NCBI GenBank assembly: GCA_019056595.1
Contig: CP036163.1
Coordinates: 1,240,001-1,304,000 of the forward strand
DNA: 64,000 bases
Direction of reading: 5' to 3'
Origin: Pectobacterium atrosepticum
GTDB lineage: Bacteria > Pseudomonadota > Gammaproteobacteria > Enterobacterales > Enterobacteriaceae
Shown here: positions 46,159-56,843 of the stretch, one piece after another
Position numbering within the stretch: position 1 is the first letter of the stretch
How the letters are laid out: every line of letters starts with the position of its first letter
The notes under the pieces: model-generated
The model's input: the letters and a program-made list of their open reading frames with translations, nothing else
Database searches by the model: none
What the model was told of the DNA's origin: nothing
Program-made: the position numbers and the translations under genes

Positions 46159-48606
46159 TTATTTATCCTCGCCCGAAATGCTGTCAGGCAGAGCAAGCCC
46201 TGAATTTTCCAGCACCATCTTCTGCGGTACGGCCAGTGGAATGTTTGATGCCCGTAGCCGTTTGATGATCTCAAACAACAGGTCGCTCTTCGCTTCCGAT
46301 ACCATTCTCGGGCTGCTGACATAGCCCGTAACGCTCAACACCATGCCAGTCGGGTTCAACTGACTGAATTTCACTGACGGTGCAGGTGACTCCAGAATCG
46401 CATCGTGGTTGATGTAAGCATCCAGCAAAAGTGTCCGAACTTCTTCAGGATCGATATCCAGCGGGAACGTTAGTGCCAGCGTGGCAACCCCAAACGGATT
46501 CCCCATCGTAATATTGCGCACATTCTGTGAAATGAATTGAGAGTTCGGCACGATTACCGTCGAGCGGTCACCCAGTTGAATTTCCGTCGCACGCACGTTA
46601 ATCCGACGGATATCTCCTTCGACCCCGCTGATACTGACCGAGTCCCCGACTTTCACCGGGCGTTCCGTCAACAAAATCAGGCCAGAGATAAAGTTCTTCA
46701 CTATCTCCTGTAAGCCAAAACCGATACCCACCGACAACGCACTGACAATCCACGCCAGCTTGTTCCATTCAATCCCCAATGTCGCCAACGTCAGCAGAAT
46801 AATCAGGATATAACCGATATTGCTGAATAGCGTCACCAGCGACGCACGGATTCCTCGCTCTAGCGTCGTCTTAGGAAGAAACTCATCTTCCAGCCAGCGT
46901 TTTGAGGAGCGTAAGACATAAACCCCTACCACCAGAAAGAGTACGGCATTGACCAGATGGGCAGGCACGATGCTCAAGGTTTCCAGCCCTTTCCCTCCCC
47001 AGATTTCAACAGCTTTTTGCACCAACTCCAGAGGAGTAGTAGTGCCAAACGTGCCATTAAGTAAGGCGACGGCTGCCATCAAAATCAAAAAGACTTTACC
47101 ACCAGCCGACAGAAGCAATGTGGCCTGAGCCAGATGCCGATCGTCCAAATTGAGCGAATTTTTCATTCGCTTGCCGCTGGCATTGTTGGGAGAAAAAAGA
47201 CTTTCGCAGATATCGGTAATAAATGTTGAGAATAAATACAGGCAGGAGAACACCATGCCAATCCACACCAGCTCGAACGCAAGGAAGCGGCCTAGAGAGA
47301 TATAACCGATAACCAGCGACACCAGAATAGAGAACGCCGTCGCCAATACCGCAAGATGAATAACGCCAGATAACGTCGAGCGCGCTTCCGGCTGTTCCCC
47401 TGAATGCACCATCTGCCGACGAATCTGATCGCTTTTCAGCGTGATCGTCCCCGCTGTAAACGCTAAGAACAGTGCAGATAAGCCATTCACCATAATGGTT
47501 GCCGCGACCGATGTCCCCACCGTCGCCGTCACTTGTTCAATAAAACCGAAGATCAGAATAATTCCAGCAGCAACCACAGGAAACGGCTTCATGGCTTTTG
47601 CTACAGGATTAGCAATCGCGGGCAAACGCCATGAAGGGCGCTGATTCGAAAGAAATGCTCGCCCCAACCCAGCGATCATTGAACAAAAAATTGCCTGCCT
47701 CACTAGCGCATCAAGGAAGGACACTACGCGTTCTGTCGCCTCGCCATGACGCGTGAAAGTAAAGTCGATCAAATTCACTGCAATACCGATCGTTACCACG
47801 GTTGAGATAACTGACGCCGTGGCTAAAAAGCTCCGCCGCAGCCGCCCTTCCGGTAGCCAGTGAATTCCCGCCCAGGCCAGATATTTCTCCAGATACCGAC
47901 GCCCTGCCGAACTCATAGCCATTGCAATCAGAATCAGGAAAGCAGAGCCGTAACGCCAATCTGGCTCCCAGGCTGCCGTAAAGGCATCACTTAATTGATC
48001 CTGAAAGGCACTCAGACGACGTACATCCTCGGCCTGCGGTGCTACAACAGGAGCCCAGAAACGCCCGCCCAGAATGCTGCCGGAATTCAAGGCCAGTTGC
48101 GTTTTCAGCGCACTACGACGCAGCGTAACAATCTGCGCAGACAGATTAGCCGCACTGGTACGTAAAGCCTGAATCTGCTCAATCTGCGCGTCCATTTTTG
48201 CTTTTTGCGCATTCAGGCTGTTGCGCTTGCGCGTCACTTCACTGGTTTCACTAATACTGGAACCGGATTCTGGCGCGGGCCCTAATACATCCAATTGAGC
48301 CTGAATTTGAGCACGCTGCGGTGCAACCGCATTAGAAAGCTCGTTGGCGTTATTCGCCAATTCCTGCGTTGTGTCATTCAACGCACCAAATTTGCTGTCG
48401 TTATTTGTGCCTGAAACCTGCTGCTTGATGCTATCTAACTGCTTTTGCAGCTTGATCAACTCAGCATCAACATTAATTTTTACTGGCGCATCGGTCTGCG
48501 CGGGCTGTGGATCAGAATCCGCACTCGCCGCCGATGCATATCCAACAGGCAGCATCAACATCGCCAGCAGACAAACGCGCAAGAATGCGGATGAAAGAAT
48601 GTTCAT
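46159..48606 (-). CDS. Large MscS-family mechanosensitive channel (DUF3772)
   Basis: The 815-residue protein has a signal peptide (MLPVGYASA), a periplasmic coiled-coil N-terminal domain (KLQKQLDSIKQQVS onwards, DUF3772 type), about ten membrane segments and a C-terminal MscS pore and cytoplasmic domain. The MscS block is SALSVGIGFGLQEIVKNFIS, followed by PVKVGDSVSISGVEGDIRRI. It is similar in layout to MscK- and YbdG/YjeP-like large channels. It probably opens on osmotic downshock. Gene is single. Confidence 0.9.
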   Translation of the reverse strand: MNILSSAFLRVCLLAMLMLPVGYASAASADSDPQPAQTDAPVKINVDAELIKLQKQLDSIKQQVSGTNNDSKFGALNDTTQELANNANELSNAVAPQRAQIQAQLDVLGPAPESGSSISETSEVTRKRNSLNAQKAKMDAQIEQIQALRTSAANLSAQIVTLRRSALKTQLALNSGSILGGRFWAPVVAPQAEDVRRLSAFQDQLSDAFTAAWEPDWRYGSAFLILIAMAMSSAGRRYLEKYLAWAGIHWLPEGRLRRSFLATASVISTVVTIGIAVNLIDFTFTRHGEATERVVSFLDALVRQAIFCSMIAGLGRAFLSNQRPSWRLPAIANPVAKAMKPFPVVAAGIILIFGFIEQVTATVGTSVAATIMVNGLSALFLAFTAGTITLKSDQIRRQMVHSGEQPEARSTLSGVIHLAVLATAFSILVSLVIGYISLGRFLAFELVWIGMVFSCLYLFSTFITDICESLFSPNNASGKRMKNSLNLDDRHLAQATLLLSAGGKVFLILMAAVALLNGTFGTTTPLELVQKAVEIWGGKGLETLSIVPAHLVNAVLFLVVGVYVLRSSKRWLEDEFLPKTTLERGIRASLVTLFSNIGYILIILLTLATLGIEWNKLAWIVSALSVGIGFGLQEIVKNFISGLILLTERPVKVGDSVSISGVEGDIRRINVRATEIQLGDRSTVIVPNSQFISQNVRNITMGNPFGVATLALTFPLDIDPEEVRTLLLDAYINHDAILESPAPSVKFSQLNPTGMVLSVTGYVSSPRMVSEAKSDLLFEIIKRLRASNIPLAVPQKMVLENSGLALPDSISGEDK

Positions 48607-48931
48607 AAATCAAAAGGTTCCAAAGTTCGACAAAATAGCGGATTCACAAATAGCCGAGCAACAAGCCTCGCGAGTGAAAGCAGCCCACACTCATCCAAAG
48701 CCCAACGAATGCGGGCATAGTGTACCAATAGCGCAGGGTGCAGAATATGCCTGTTCATAACTTGAAAAGAATTACTGAACGCGTCCAGCAGATAAGACTG
48801 AAACTATCATTACAATGTCTAATTCATGTGGACGACGCTCGCAATTGTGCAAAAAAACCACACCAGAAAAAGCAACATCCACCAAAGTTGTACAGGGATT
48901 CACCGTATAGCGTAAATCCAGCGCCAACCCG
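48607..48931. other. Non-coding stretch upstream of argU
   Basis: No supported gene is visible. The stretch has the MscS gene promoter on the minus strand and nothing else recognisable until the argU promoter. Confidence 0.5.
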
Positions 48932-48959
48932 TTGACTCACTGGGACGTGTGGGTATAAT
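48932..48959 (+). promoter_or_regulatory. Promoter of argU
   Basis: -35 TTGACT (48932-48937) and -10 TATAAT (48954-48959) with 16-bp spacing, about 45 bp before the tRNA gene. Confidence 0.85.
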
Positions 48960-49003
48960 CCAGCCCACTGTTGCGACAAGCAGCAGCCACTTCTTTGCGC
49001 AAT

Positions 49004-49080
49004 GCGCCCTTAGCTCAGTTGGATAGAGCAACGGCCTTCTAAGCCGTAGGTCACAGGTTCGAGCCCTGTAGGGCGTACCA
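49004..49080 (+). tRNA. argU: tRNA-Arg (anticodon UCU)
   Basis: Full cloverleaf of 77 bases: acceptor GCGCCCT with AGGGCGT, D-arm TAGCTCAGTTGGATAGAGC, anticodon loop CTTCTAA, T-arm AGGTTCGAGCCCT, and encoded CCA (49078-49080). It resembles E. coli argU. It is a known type of integration site; here an immigration-control region (restriction genes, vapC remnant) follows, but I found no repeated tRNA end in the window. Confidence 0.95.
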
Positions 49081-49093
49081 TTTCGAAGTAAAT

Positions 49094-49117
49094 AGACGTC
49101 AACCGACGTCTTTTTTT
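49094..49117 (+). terminator. Terminator of argU
   Basis: AGACGTC (49094-49100) and GACGTCT (49105-49111) with a 4-base loop, followed by a run of T (49111-49117). Confidence 0.88.
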
Positions 49118-49278
49118 ATTCCTTAAATTCAGTGAGTTAGCTATAAATTCGCTATTTTCAGTCAACCAGACTCTACCGACATATACGTGTAAGTATCCCA
49201 ATAAACCGAACCATTCGCTTTTAGACGTCTTCTGAGATACTCATTTCTTGTCTGTTGGGAAAAATCATCACCTGAGCA

Positions 49279-50382
49279 TTACAATTCCGCGTTCCAATTT
49301 CCGAAATAACGCTTTAATTTCTCGACAGTGTGTCGCCATTTCTGGGTTGTAGGCTTGCAGACCGTATTTTGATTACCGAAGAACCCCACTTCGTTAACCG
49401 CCTCTTGTTCACTGCGGGTTTCCAGCCATTTTACGGAAACAAAATACTCAGACTTTTCGGGATCATCCGCGTTCAAGCGATAGAGATCGCTGTGCTTCAG
49501 CACATCCATTGCCAGCTTTTCCCCCTCTTCGGTGTTGATAGTGAAGCTGCTGGCAGGTTCAACGGCGCTCTGCACAATACCAACGCCAACGTAGCCTTTC
49601 GCCGGGATTTTTACCCACACACGGTTGCCCGGTTGTAGCTGTTTTAACGTCTGGCTGTACCAGCTTCCGCCGCCCGCACTGATAAAGTTGTAGTGTTGCG
49701 CCTCTTCCCAGACACGGCTTTGCGGATCGCCAAACGAGACATAAAACTCCCCGTTCCACGGTTCCTTCGCGTTTGCGTTTGCTACGGCGGTGGCCTGTGC
49801 GGCATTGGTTTGTGTCTCGCTCGGGTCGATAAGCCAGGTGCGGCTTAAGAACTGCTCGTCGCCGTGCTGGAATACCTTAAAGAACAGCACATTAATTGAG
49901 ATACCGTTTTTGCTCAGATAGTCCACGATACGTTCGGTAGACGGATCCAGCTCCGCTGCCACAATGATGATTTGGTGCGACTGGTTGAGTGACTCTTCTT
50001 CCAGTTCAGTATTGAAGCGTTGCTTGAACGCGTCTCCCAGATTACCGCCACCGGAGAATTTTTCATAAATCTGCGACAGACGATCGGCGGTTAAATCATC
50101 CACCCAGGAGGCGTAATCCAGCGCCTGAGCAACGACTTCACGCGGCGTACGGTCTCGTTTAAGTTCAATCAGGATCAGCGATGCATCCGGCGCAATAGCC
50201 AACAGGTCGATACGCCCTTTATCGAGCGTCGGTTCCTGATGCCCGATAATCATCCACTGGTCAGAGAGGATGGTGGGATCGTTTAGAATCATCTTCTCCA
50301 GCAGTTGTTCGCTGCCGAGTTTGCTGATGGTCAGCGGCTGAGGGTTTTCCCCTACTCGCCAGATAGCATGATGAACCGGCAT
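49279..50382 (-). CDS. DUF91-like PD-(D/E)xK nuclease with putative PUA/EVE-like C-terminus
   Basis: The 367-residue protein has an N-terminal nuclease-like domain. The core is GRIDLLAIAPDASLILIELKRDRTPREVV, where Asp (GRID), Glu and Lys (ELK) form a PD-(D/E)xK site, similar to the catalytic part of NucS/DUF91 proteins. After a middle region, residues about 208-330 (FYVSFGDPQSRVWEEAQHYN and PGNRVWVKIPAKGYVGVGIV) look like a PUA/EVE-type domain. That fold can recognise modified bases; the assignment is inferred. It begins 10 bp after hsdS, so it belongs to the restriction operon. Confidence 0.75.
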   Translation of the reverse strand: MPVHHAIWRVGENPQPLTISKLGSEQLLEKMILNDPTILSDQWMIIGHQEPTLDKGRIDLLAIAPDASLILIELKRDRTPREVVAQALDYASWVDDLTADRLSQIYEKFSGGGNLGDAFKQRFNTELEEESLNQSHQIIIVAAELDPSTERIVDYLSKNGISINVLFFKVFQHGDEQFLSRTWLIDPSETQTNAAQATAVANANAKEPWNGEFYVSFGDPQSRVWEEAQHYNFISAGGGSWYSQTLKQLQPGNRVWVKIPAKGYVGVGIVQSAVEPASSFTINTEEGEKLAMDVLKHSDLYRLNADDPEKSEYFVSVKWLETRSEQEAVNEVGFFGNQNTVCKPTTQKWRHTVEKLKRYFGNWNAEL

Positions 50383-50392
50383 CGTCTGTTCC

Positions 50393-52048
50393 TTAGTTTA
50401 ATGCTGCGTCGGTGAGGGCATCCGCCAGATGGAGCTGGGTTTTCTGGACGGATTGTAGGCGGGATGTCAGAGAGCCACAAAGCAAGAAGAGCTCTTTGAT
50501 TTTAATCACCAGTTGATTCTGAACAGCGAAAGGAGGGACAGCTATAGGTATTTCCTCAACTACTTTCTTGCTTATTTTAGGCATTGTTCCTGACGTTCCA
50601 GTCATTTTTGACCACATGAAATCCCTGGCAAAAGGAGAGGATAACCACAACACGGCATATTCAGGTAATAACTCATCTTTTGTTCTAATTTTCATCATTA
50701 AATCTGGATAGATTAAATCATCAAAATCCTCTTCAATTAACAAGCTACAACCTACAAAATTAGATGAATTACCCCGCTGAATTAAAATATCATTTTTCTT
50801 AAGGAATAAATATGATTTATCTTTTACATCAATATCAACATACTTAGTTTCTTGCAGCTTCAAATAACCATACGAGGTCGCACCTAACTTTAAGACTTTT
50901 ACATCAGTTTCATATTTTACTTCACTAGGAGATAGACCATTTTTAGGTCCAAACGACAGATATTTCTTTAAATGACTTCTCTGGCTAAACTCAGCACTTT
51001 CGATCAACAATCCCATCACCGCCAGTTGCAGAATGGTTTGCTTAATCGCATCGATACTCGCTTCGGTGGTAAATAGCGTGTCGAAATGCTGGCTGATTCG
51101 CGCCCAGTTTTCGGCGAGTTCTTCGGCATGTTGACTATCGACCAGCGTTGCCAGCAGGGTTTCCACCAGCTGCTGATGTGCATCCAGACTGGTTAGAGAT
51201 TGCTGTTCCAGTTGGTCGCAGAGGGACATAAGCTCTGCTGCTTTGTCGTTTATCCTTTCCTGTTCCCTTTGCGGAGGGAATGGAACTAAGAAAGAATTAA
51301 CAACAGAAGAATTTAATTCCGCCTGATTTGTTGTACCAGATAATAATGTATTCGAATGTTTTGGATCAAAACGCTGCTGTATCCCATAAGTAGATATATA
51401 GTTACTAATAAACTTTCCGTTATCTCTAACGGTTCGAATTAACGTAACATGGCTATCGACAACAAGTTTTTCTTTAACTACAGGAAGATAAATAACCCTA
51501 CCAGCAGTGCCACCAGCACCAGTTGAGTTCCAAAGGACATCCCCATCTTTCAAAAATCGATCTTTAGTATATGAATGAATAGATTCATCCGTTATCCAAC
51601 GAGATTGTTCTAATTTAAAACCGCTCCATTGCACACATTTCTGAGACACAACTTTTACAGAACCATGTTCAGCGTACTTCGGGCCTTTTCCTCGTTGTAT
51701 GTACTCACTGATATCACTCAACCTTACCCATTCCCATACCTCCGGCAGCTCAAACGGCTTCTCATCCTCACTAATTTCCGGCAGCAGCTTCTGTTTTTTA
51801 ATTTTTCCCTGCTTGACCAGCTCGGCTTTCTCGGCAGCAATACGTTTTAGCAGCTCAGACGCGGGTTTATCATTCGGGTCCTGCGGCACCAGTTTGCCGC
51901 GCACCGCCAGCTCCAGAATCAGCTCACGCAGTTTCTTAATGCCATAGAGGTCGATTTTGCCATTACTACCACGCCCCGCAGTAGAACGGGTTTGCAGCGC
52001 AGAAGACCAGATAGCGATATGATCGGTGATCGGCTTCTCAACGGTCAT
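50393..52048 (-). CDS. hsdS: Type I restriction-modification specificity subunit HsdS
   Basis: The 551-residue protein has two target-recognition domains (about residues 85-235 with FELPEVWEWVRLSDI, and about 350-510 with the second block) separated by long helical spacers ending QREQERINDKAAELMSLCDQLEQQS. Each TRD binds half of an asymmetric split site, which the sequence alone does not identify. A single-base overlap with hsdM (TAATG) couples translation. Confidence 0.93.
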   Translation of the reverse strand: MTVEKPITDHIAIWSSALQTRSTAGRGSNGKIDLYGIKKLRELILELAVRGKLVPQDPNDKPASELLKRIAAEKAELVKQGKIKKQKLLPEISEDEKPFELPEVWEWVRLSDISEYIQRGKGPKYAEHGSVKVVSQKCVQWSGFKLEQSRWITDESIHSYTKDRFLKDGDVLWNSTGAGGTAGRVIYLPVVKEKLVVDSHVTLIRTVRDNGKFISNYISTYGIQQRFDPKHSNTLLSGTTNQAELNSSVVNSFLVPFPPQREQERINDKAAELMSLCDQLEQQSLTSLDAHQQLVETLLATLVDSQHAEELAENWARISQHFDTLFTTEASIDAIKQTILQLAVMGLLIESAEFSQRSHLKKYLSFGPKNGLSPSEVKYETDVKVLKLGATSYGYLKLQETKYVDIDVKDKSYLFLKKNDILIQRGNSSNFVGCSLLIEEDFDDLIYPDLMMKIRTKDELLPEYAVLWLSSPFARDFMWSKMTGTSGTMPKISKKVVEEIPIAVPPFAVQNQLVIKIKELFLLCGSLTSRLQSVQKTQLHLADALTDAALN

Positions 52049-53520
52049 TAGTTCGCCCCCTTGTTGCCCGCTAGCGCAGCGCCGAGGATGTCGCGTAACT
52101 GGTTACGCAGTTCGCTGATTTCCGCCTGCTGCGTCTGGTACTGCGCCAGCAATTCATCCGGGTCATGGCTGATGGTTTCACCTTGATACGGGTTCTTGAT
52201 ATCAAGATTGAAGTTGCGGGCGATGATGTCGTCGATGCTGACTTTCCACGCCTGCTTGTTTTCTTCACGACTGGCAAAACCGTCAGCTTCGTTGCCCCAC
52301 CAGTCGATCTCGGTCTGGAATTCTTCAAACTTCATCGGTTTGGTTTTGCTGTAGTTCTTCACGCCGTCTGGGTACGGATGTTCGTAGAACCACACCTGTT
52401 TAGTCGGCTGACCTTTGGTGAAGAACAGAATATTGGTTTTGATACTGGTATAGGGATTAAAGACGCCCTTTGGCAGACGCACGATGGTGTGCAGATTGCA
52501 CTCTTCGGTGAGCAGTTTTTTGATTTTGGTTTTCACACCTTCGCCAAACAGCGTGCCATCCGGTAATACCACCGCAGCCCGGCCTTTATCGGCAAGCACT
52601 TCGATAATCAGTTGCAGGAACAGATCGGCGGTTTCACGGGTCTGCATTTCTGCCGGGAAGTTTTTCTCGATGCCGTCCTCTTCGGTGCCGCCAAACGGTG
52701 GGTTGGTCACAATCACATCAACCTGTTCATCCCACGAAGAGAGCGGCTTGTTAAGCGTGTTGTCGTGGCGGATCTGCACCGGCACTTCAATGCCGTGCAG
52801 CAGCATATTGGTAGTACACAGCAAGTGTGGAAGCTGCTTTTTCTCTACGCCATAGATCTGCTTTTGCAGCGTTTTGTGGTCTTCGGTGGTAATAACGTAA
52901 TTGTCTTTCACATGGTCGAACGCGCAGGCGAGGAAGCCGCCAGTACCACACGCCGGGTCCATAATTGACTCACCCAGTTTTGGGTCAATGCGGTTGACCA
53001 TAAAACGCGTTACCGCACGTGGAGTATAAAATTCACCTGCATTGCCCGCGCTTTGCAGGTCGCGCAGGATCTGCTCGTAGATATCGCCAAACAGATGGCG
53101 TTCCTGACTGCTGCTAAAGTCGATTTCGTTTAGCTTGTTGATCACCTGACGCAGCAGCGTACCGTTTTTCATGTAGTTGTAGGCATCGCTGAATGCTTGT
53201 TTGACCACAAAGCCACGCGGGTTCTTATCAATCGGCGCAGTGAGGTTTTTCAGGATCGGGAACAGATCATCATTCACAAATTCCAGCAACGCATCACCCG
53301 TGATGCCCTCGCTGTTCGCCGCCCAACTACGCCATAAATAGCGCTGTGGGATCGGAAACTGGTAGTCATCCTGCTCCAGTTCCAACTCTTCTTCCTGAGT
53401 ATCAAAAATCTTCAGAAACAGCAGCCATGAAAGCTGCCCCAAACGCTGGGCATCGCCGTCCACCCCGGCGTCTTTACGCATAGTGTCCTGAAGGGATTTA
53501 ATGACTGAGCTAATCGACAT
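52048..53520 (-). CDS. hsdM: Type I DNA methyltransferase subunit HsdM
   Basis: The 490-residue adenine methyltransferase shows an N-terminal HsdM domain, the AdoMet motif DPACGTGGFLACAF (about residue 185), and the catalytic N-P-P-F in VIVTNPPFGG. The sequence GEFYTPRAVTRFMV is typical of type I enzymes. With HsdS it modifies the host sites. Confidence 0.96.
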   Translation of the reverse strand: MSISSVIKSLQDTMRKDAGVDGDAQRLGQLSWLLFLKIFDTQEEELELEQDDYQFPIPQRYLWRSWAANSEGITGDALLEFVNDDLFPILKNLTAPIDKNPRGFVVKQAFSDAYNYMKNGTLLRQVINKLNEIDFSSSQERHLFGDIYEQILRDLQSAGNAGEFYTPRAVTRFMVNRIDPKLGESIMDPACGTGGFLACAFDHVKDNYVITTEDHKTLQKQIYGVEKKQLPHLLCTTNMLLHGIEVPVQIRHDNTLNKPLSSWDEQVDVIVTNPPFGGTEEDGIEKNFPAEMQTRETADLFLQLIIEVLADKGRAAVVLPDGTLFGEGVKTKIKKLLTEECNLHTIVRLPKGVFNPYTSIKTNILFFTKGQPTKQVWFYEHPYPDGVKNYSKTKPMKFEEFQTEIDWWGNEADGFASREENKQAWKVSIDDIIARNFNLDIKNPYQGETISHDPDELLAQYQTQQAEISELRNQLRDILGAALAGNKGAN

Positions 53521-53592
53521 GTTTTCTTTCCATACTTAAAAAAGGATGCCACCGGTCGCAGACGCGGCCAGTGGCAATGTATTTATAGGTTA

Positions 53593-56019
53593 TCAGGCTG
53601 AGCGCGGCGGTAACTGGTAGATTTCGTTTTCCAGTTCGTTGACGGCTTTCTCATAAGCCTTCTTGTCACCAAAGCGGGTTTTAATGATCTCTATCGGACG
53701 ACCCAGCGCATCAAACGGTTTCAGCTTGAGTACCTGGACATCCTCGATTTCCTGCACGCCTTCATCGGCGTATTTATCCAGCAGCGTGTTGAGCACCTGC
53801 TGCGCCGGTTCTGCATATTTCGTAAAATAGTTACGCTTACGCACATTCGCCGCACGCTCCTGACGCGTTAACGGCGGCTGACCGTACACCACATGACAGA
53901 GTAAATCAAACGGGTCAAGATCTTTACCCACCTCTTCCGCCAGCACATCCCACAGAATCCCCAATTGCTCCAGTTCTTCTATAATGACCTGTTTGCGTGG
54001 TGCATCCTGCCATTTGCGTATAAAGCTATCCAGTGAAGCGTACTCACCATCTTTGAGCATCGTTTTACGGGTGTAATCCTGAAAGGATTCTGTCACCAGT
54101 TTGCCATCAGAATCGTAATACTGAACGCGCTTAGCCAACACTTTTACATCTACACCGTTCACATAGAATTTGCGGACTTCGTCATCGTCATGGAATTCAC
54201 CGTTTCCCCAATGCTTATCATGATTAATCTGATAGTCAGCGGCGTCTTCTTGCGCTTCATTGGCGATATTATCGCCGTCATCTTCCTCATCCAGCTTTTC
54301 ATTGAAATCAGAATCTTGATCAGAAATGTCGCTGGGTTTTACCACCAGCACTTTTTCTGGCAAACCATCAAAGCGTGGATCGGCAAACAGCTCTGTCGCT
54401 TTTTTGAAGTCGAGAATGGTAAACCACAGCTTGCCGTACTTTTCGTTGATTCGCGTGCCGCGCCCGATGATCTGTTTAAATTTGGTCATGGACTGGATGT
54501 TTTGATCCAGCACGACCAGCTTGCAAGTCTGCGCATCGACGCCGGTGGTCATCAACTCTGAGGTTGTCGCAATAACGGGGTAGGCTTTTTTAGGATTAAT
54601 AAAGTTATCCAGTTGCGCCTTGCCGATATCATCGTCGCCAGTGATTTTCATCACGTATTTTTCGTTCTTAAGCACCTGTTCAGGGTTAAGTACCACCAGC
54701 GCATGACGCATTCGATCGGCGTGATCGATGTCGTTACAGAAAACGATGGTTTTATCCATCGGGTTAGTACGTTTCAGGTAATCGGTGATGGTCTGCGCCA
54801 CCAGCATCGTGCGTTCATCAATGACTAGCGTGCGGTCAAAATCTTTCAGGTTGTAGATGCGGTCTTCAATTTCTTTACCGTATTTATCCAGTTGACCTTT
54901 TATTGGCCGCCAACCCTGCACATCCACGTCGATATCAACGCGTACCACTTTGTAAGGCGCGAGGAAACCGTCCTCAATGCCCTCTTTCAGCGAATAGGTG
55001 TAAACCGGTTCACCGAAGTAATCGATATTGGAGACCTCTTCGGTTTCCTTTGGCGTGGCTGTCAGACCAACCTGCGTGGCATTGCCGAAATACTCCAGAA
55101 TCTCCCGCCAGGCTGAATCTTCAGACGCGCTGCCACGGTGGCATTCGTCAATCACAATCAGATCAAAGAAATCCGGTGCCACCTGCTTATAGGCTTTTTG
55201 ATGTTCTTCCGGCCCAGTAATCGCCTGATACAGTGCCAAATGCACTTCATAGGCCGGATCAATGGTGCGTCCGGTGACTTTGGCCATGGCTGGGCCAAAA
55301 GGCTGGAAATCGTTGTTTTTAGTCTGATCAACCAGAATATTGCGGTCCGCGAGGAACAGGATTCGTTTTTTGTTTTTGGCTTTCCACAGCCGCCAGATTA
55401 TCTGGAACGCCGTATAGGTTTTGCCCGTGCCAGTCGCCATGACCAGCAGAATACGGTTCTTACCTGCCGATACGGAATCCACCGTTCGATTAATCGCCTG
55501 CACCTGATAATAACGGGGAGATTTCCCGCTGCCGTCGTCGTAATAGTCTTGACTGATAACGGGCAACTGCTCCTGAGTGAACCCTTTCCAGATACAGTAT
55601 TTTTGCCAGAGCTGTTCAGGCGTTGGGAAATCACTGAGAGCAATTTCAGATTCGAGCTGCTGCGGATTGGTTTTATCGTGGAAGATAAATCCGTCACCGT
55701 TGGAGGCAAATACAAAGGGAACGTCGAGCAGGTTAGCGTAGTCTAACCCCTGCTGCATCCCTTTGCTGATGGCGTGCTTGTTAGCTTTGGCTTCGATAAC
55801 TGCCAGCGGCAAGTTATGTTTATGATACAACACGATATCGGCAGATTTAACTTTGATACGTGAGGCCAGTTTTCCACGAACCACAATCTTGCCATCACGC
55901 AGTTTCACTTCCTGACGAATCTGAACCAAATCATCCCAGCCTGCATTCTTAACCGCAGGAAGGATAAATTTGCTGATGATGTCCGTTTCGGTCAGATGAG
56001 TTTTGTTTACGCCAGCCAT
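53593..56019 (-). CDS. hsdR: Type I restriction endonuclease subunit HsdR
   Basis: The 808-residue protein has the N-terminal nuclease region (D...E-x-K in [16 protein letters not shown]), then helicase motifs: [18 protein letters not shown] (Walker A), [26 protein letters not shown], and a [11 protein letters not shown] motor end, with a C-terminal EcoEI-type domain. It translocates DNA and cuts at random sites away from the recognition site. The next gene, hsdM, follows 72 bp later. No frameshift or missing motif was seen. Confidence 0.95.
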   Translation of the reverse strand: MAGVNKTHLTETDIISKFILPAVKNAGWDDLVQIRQEVKLRDGKIVVRGKLASRIKVKSADIVLYHKHNLPLAVIEAKANKHAISKGMQQGLDYANLLDVPFVFASNGDGFIFHDKTNPQQLESEIALSDFPTPEQLWQKYCIWKGFTQEQLPVISQDYYDDGSGKSPRYYQVQAINRTVDSVSAGKNRILLVMATGTGKTYTAFQIIWRLWKAKNKKRILFLADRNILVDQTKNNDFQPFGPAMAKVTGRTIDPAYEVHLALYQAITGPEEHQKAYKQVAPDFFDLIVIDECHRGSASEDSAWREILEYFGNATQVGLTATPKETEEVSNIDYFGEPVYTYSLKEGIEDGFLAPYKVVRVDIDVDVQGWRPIKGQLDKYGKEIEDRIYNLKDFDRTLVIDERTMLVAQTITDYLKRTNPMDKTIVFCNDIDHADRMRHALVVLNPEQVLKNEKYVMKITGDDDIGKAQLDNFINPKKAYPVIATTSELMTTGVDAQTCKLVVLDQNIQSMTKFKQIIGRGTRINEKYGKLWFTILDFKKATELFADPRFDGLPEKVLVVKPSDISDQDSDFNEKLDEEDDGDNIANEAQEDAADYQINHDKHWGNGEFHDDDEVRKFYVNGVDVKVLAKRVQYYDSDGKLVTESFQDYTRKTMLKDGEYASLDSFIRKWQDAPRKQVIIEELEQLGILWDVLAEEVGKDLDPFDLLCHVVYGQPPLTRQERAANVRKRNYFTKYAEPAQQVLNTLLDKYADEGVQEIEDVQVLKLKPFDALGRPIEIIKTRFGDKKAYEKAVNELENEIYQLPPRSA

Positions 56020-56155
56020 AGCAGAACTCTCAATGGAATAGGATTAGCTCTGATTTTACACAGATTAGTACGTCAGGTAATGACCCGGTGTGATAACTCT
56101 CCCTCTCCACGTAGAGATTCCATACGGTGTGGCCTTTTTTTCCTTCTTACCTCGA

Positions 56156-56458
56156 TTATTCAAACCACAATGAAGAAAGCCCTATAACCATCACAATGCC
56201 CATAATCACCTGAATCAAGACGATAAAAAATGCAAGGACGCCAAGCACTGTGATTTTTCTACGAAGGATAAACGTAATGCCGGAAAGTACAGCGCTGAAC
56301 AGAATTGTTTTAAGCAGGTAAGCTAGCGGCACCATTGCTGCGTGGCCTGTCTGCACACCTGCCATCCCAATGAGACCAAGAAAAAAACCGCCGCAAAAAC
56401 CCCATCCCCAGAACGTCATCGGCAAACTTAGTTGCCCTGTTACCAGCTTTTTCAGCAC
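56156..56458 (-). CDS. Small three-helix membrane protein, unknown
   Basis: The 100-residue protein has three predicted membrane segments (FWGWGFCGGFFLGLIGMAGV, YLLKTILFSAVLSGITFIL, VLGVLAFFIVLIQVIMGIVM) and no other motif. I do not recognise the family. It is a lone gene after the restriction operon; no link to it is evident. Confidence 0.7.
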   Translation of the reverse strand: MLKKLVTGQLSLPMTFWGWGFCGGFFLGLIGMAGVQTGHAAMVPLAYLLKTILFSAVLSGITFILRRKITVLGVLAFFIVLIQVIMGIVMVIGLSSLWFE

Positions 56459-56598
56459 GGTTGCATCCCTTTTATAATGTTAGTGCATTAACAATCATTA
56501 TCCGCCAAGTATCTTGGTCTGCCGCACACTTTAATTCCAGCTAAATGCAACTATCACGAGAGTAAATACTTGATGTCAGGGATACTTCCTGCCGTCAT

Positions 56599-56843
56599 TA
56601 CGGACAGTTTGCTATCAGTTCTATCACGCTAATGGGACTGATCTATGATGCTGAGAAATCGGTGAACTCAGAAAAGAATCTCACCGTGCTTGAGGGTTTT
56701 CTGCTCGTCTGGACGTGCAAGCTTATGGTGTTGACGCTGCGGTGCATACGAGGAAAATTCGTGCGGAACTGGCAAGACAAGGAACACTCATCGGCTCGTA
56801 TGATGCCATGCAAGCGGGTCATGAGCGGTTCCCAGGTTTCCTG
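56599..56843 (+). pseudogene. vapC toxin remnant (frameshifted and truncated)
   Basis: Two frames together give a VapC-like PIN toxin. In the first, 56599 to about 56700 reads QFAISSITLMGLIYDAEKSV and NSEKNLTVLEGF, matching the middle of VapC (ISSIT...ELxYGAEKS...NLxxLxGF). In the second, from about 56703, RLDVQAYGVDAAVHTRKIRA continues into ELARQGTLIGSYDAMQAGHE. The N-terminal catalytic D and the C-terminal Asn/Asp region are missing. A frameshift near 56700 and loss of both ends show a decayed gene. No VapB antitoxin is visible upstream. Confidence 0.7.

Noticed and set aside
49010-49201. Short reading frame antisense to tRNA-Arg (argU) with a MVRPTGLEPVTYG-type sequence
   Set aside because: This is a well-known false gene produced by translating the antisense strand of tRNA genes.
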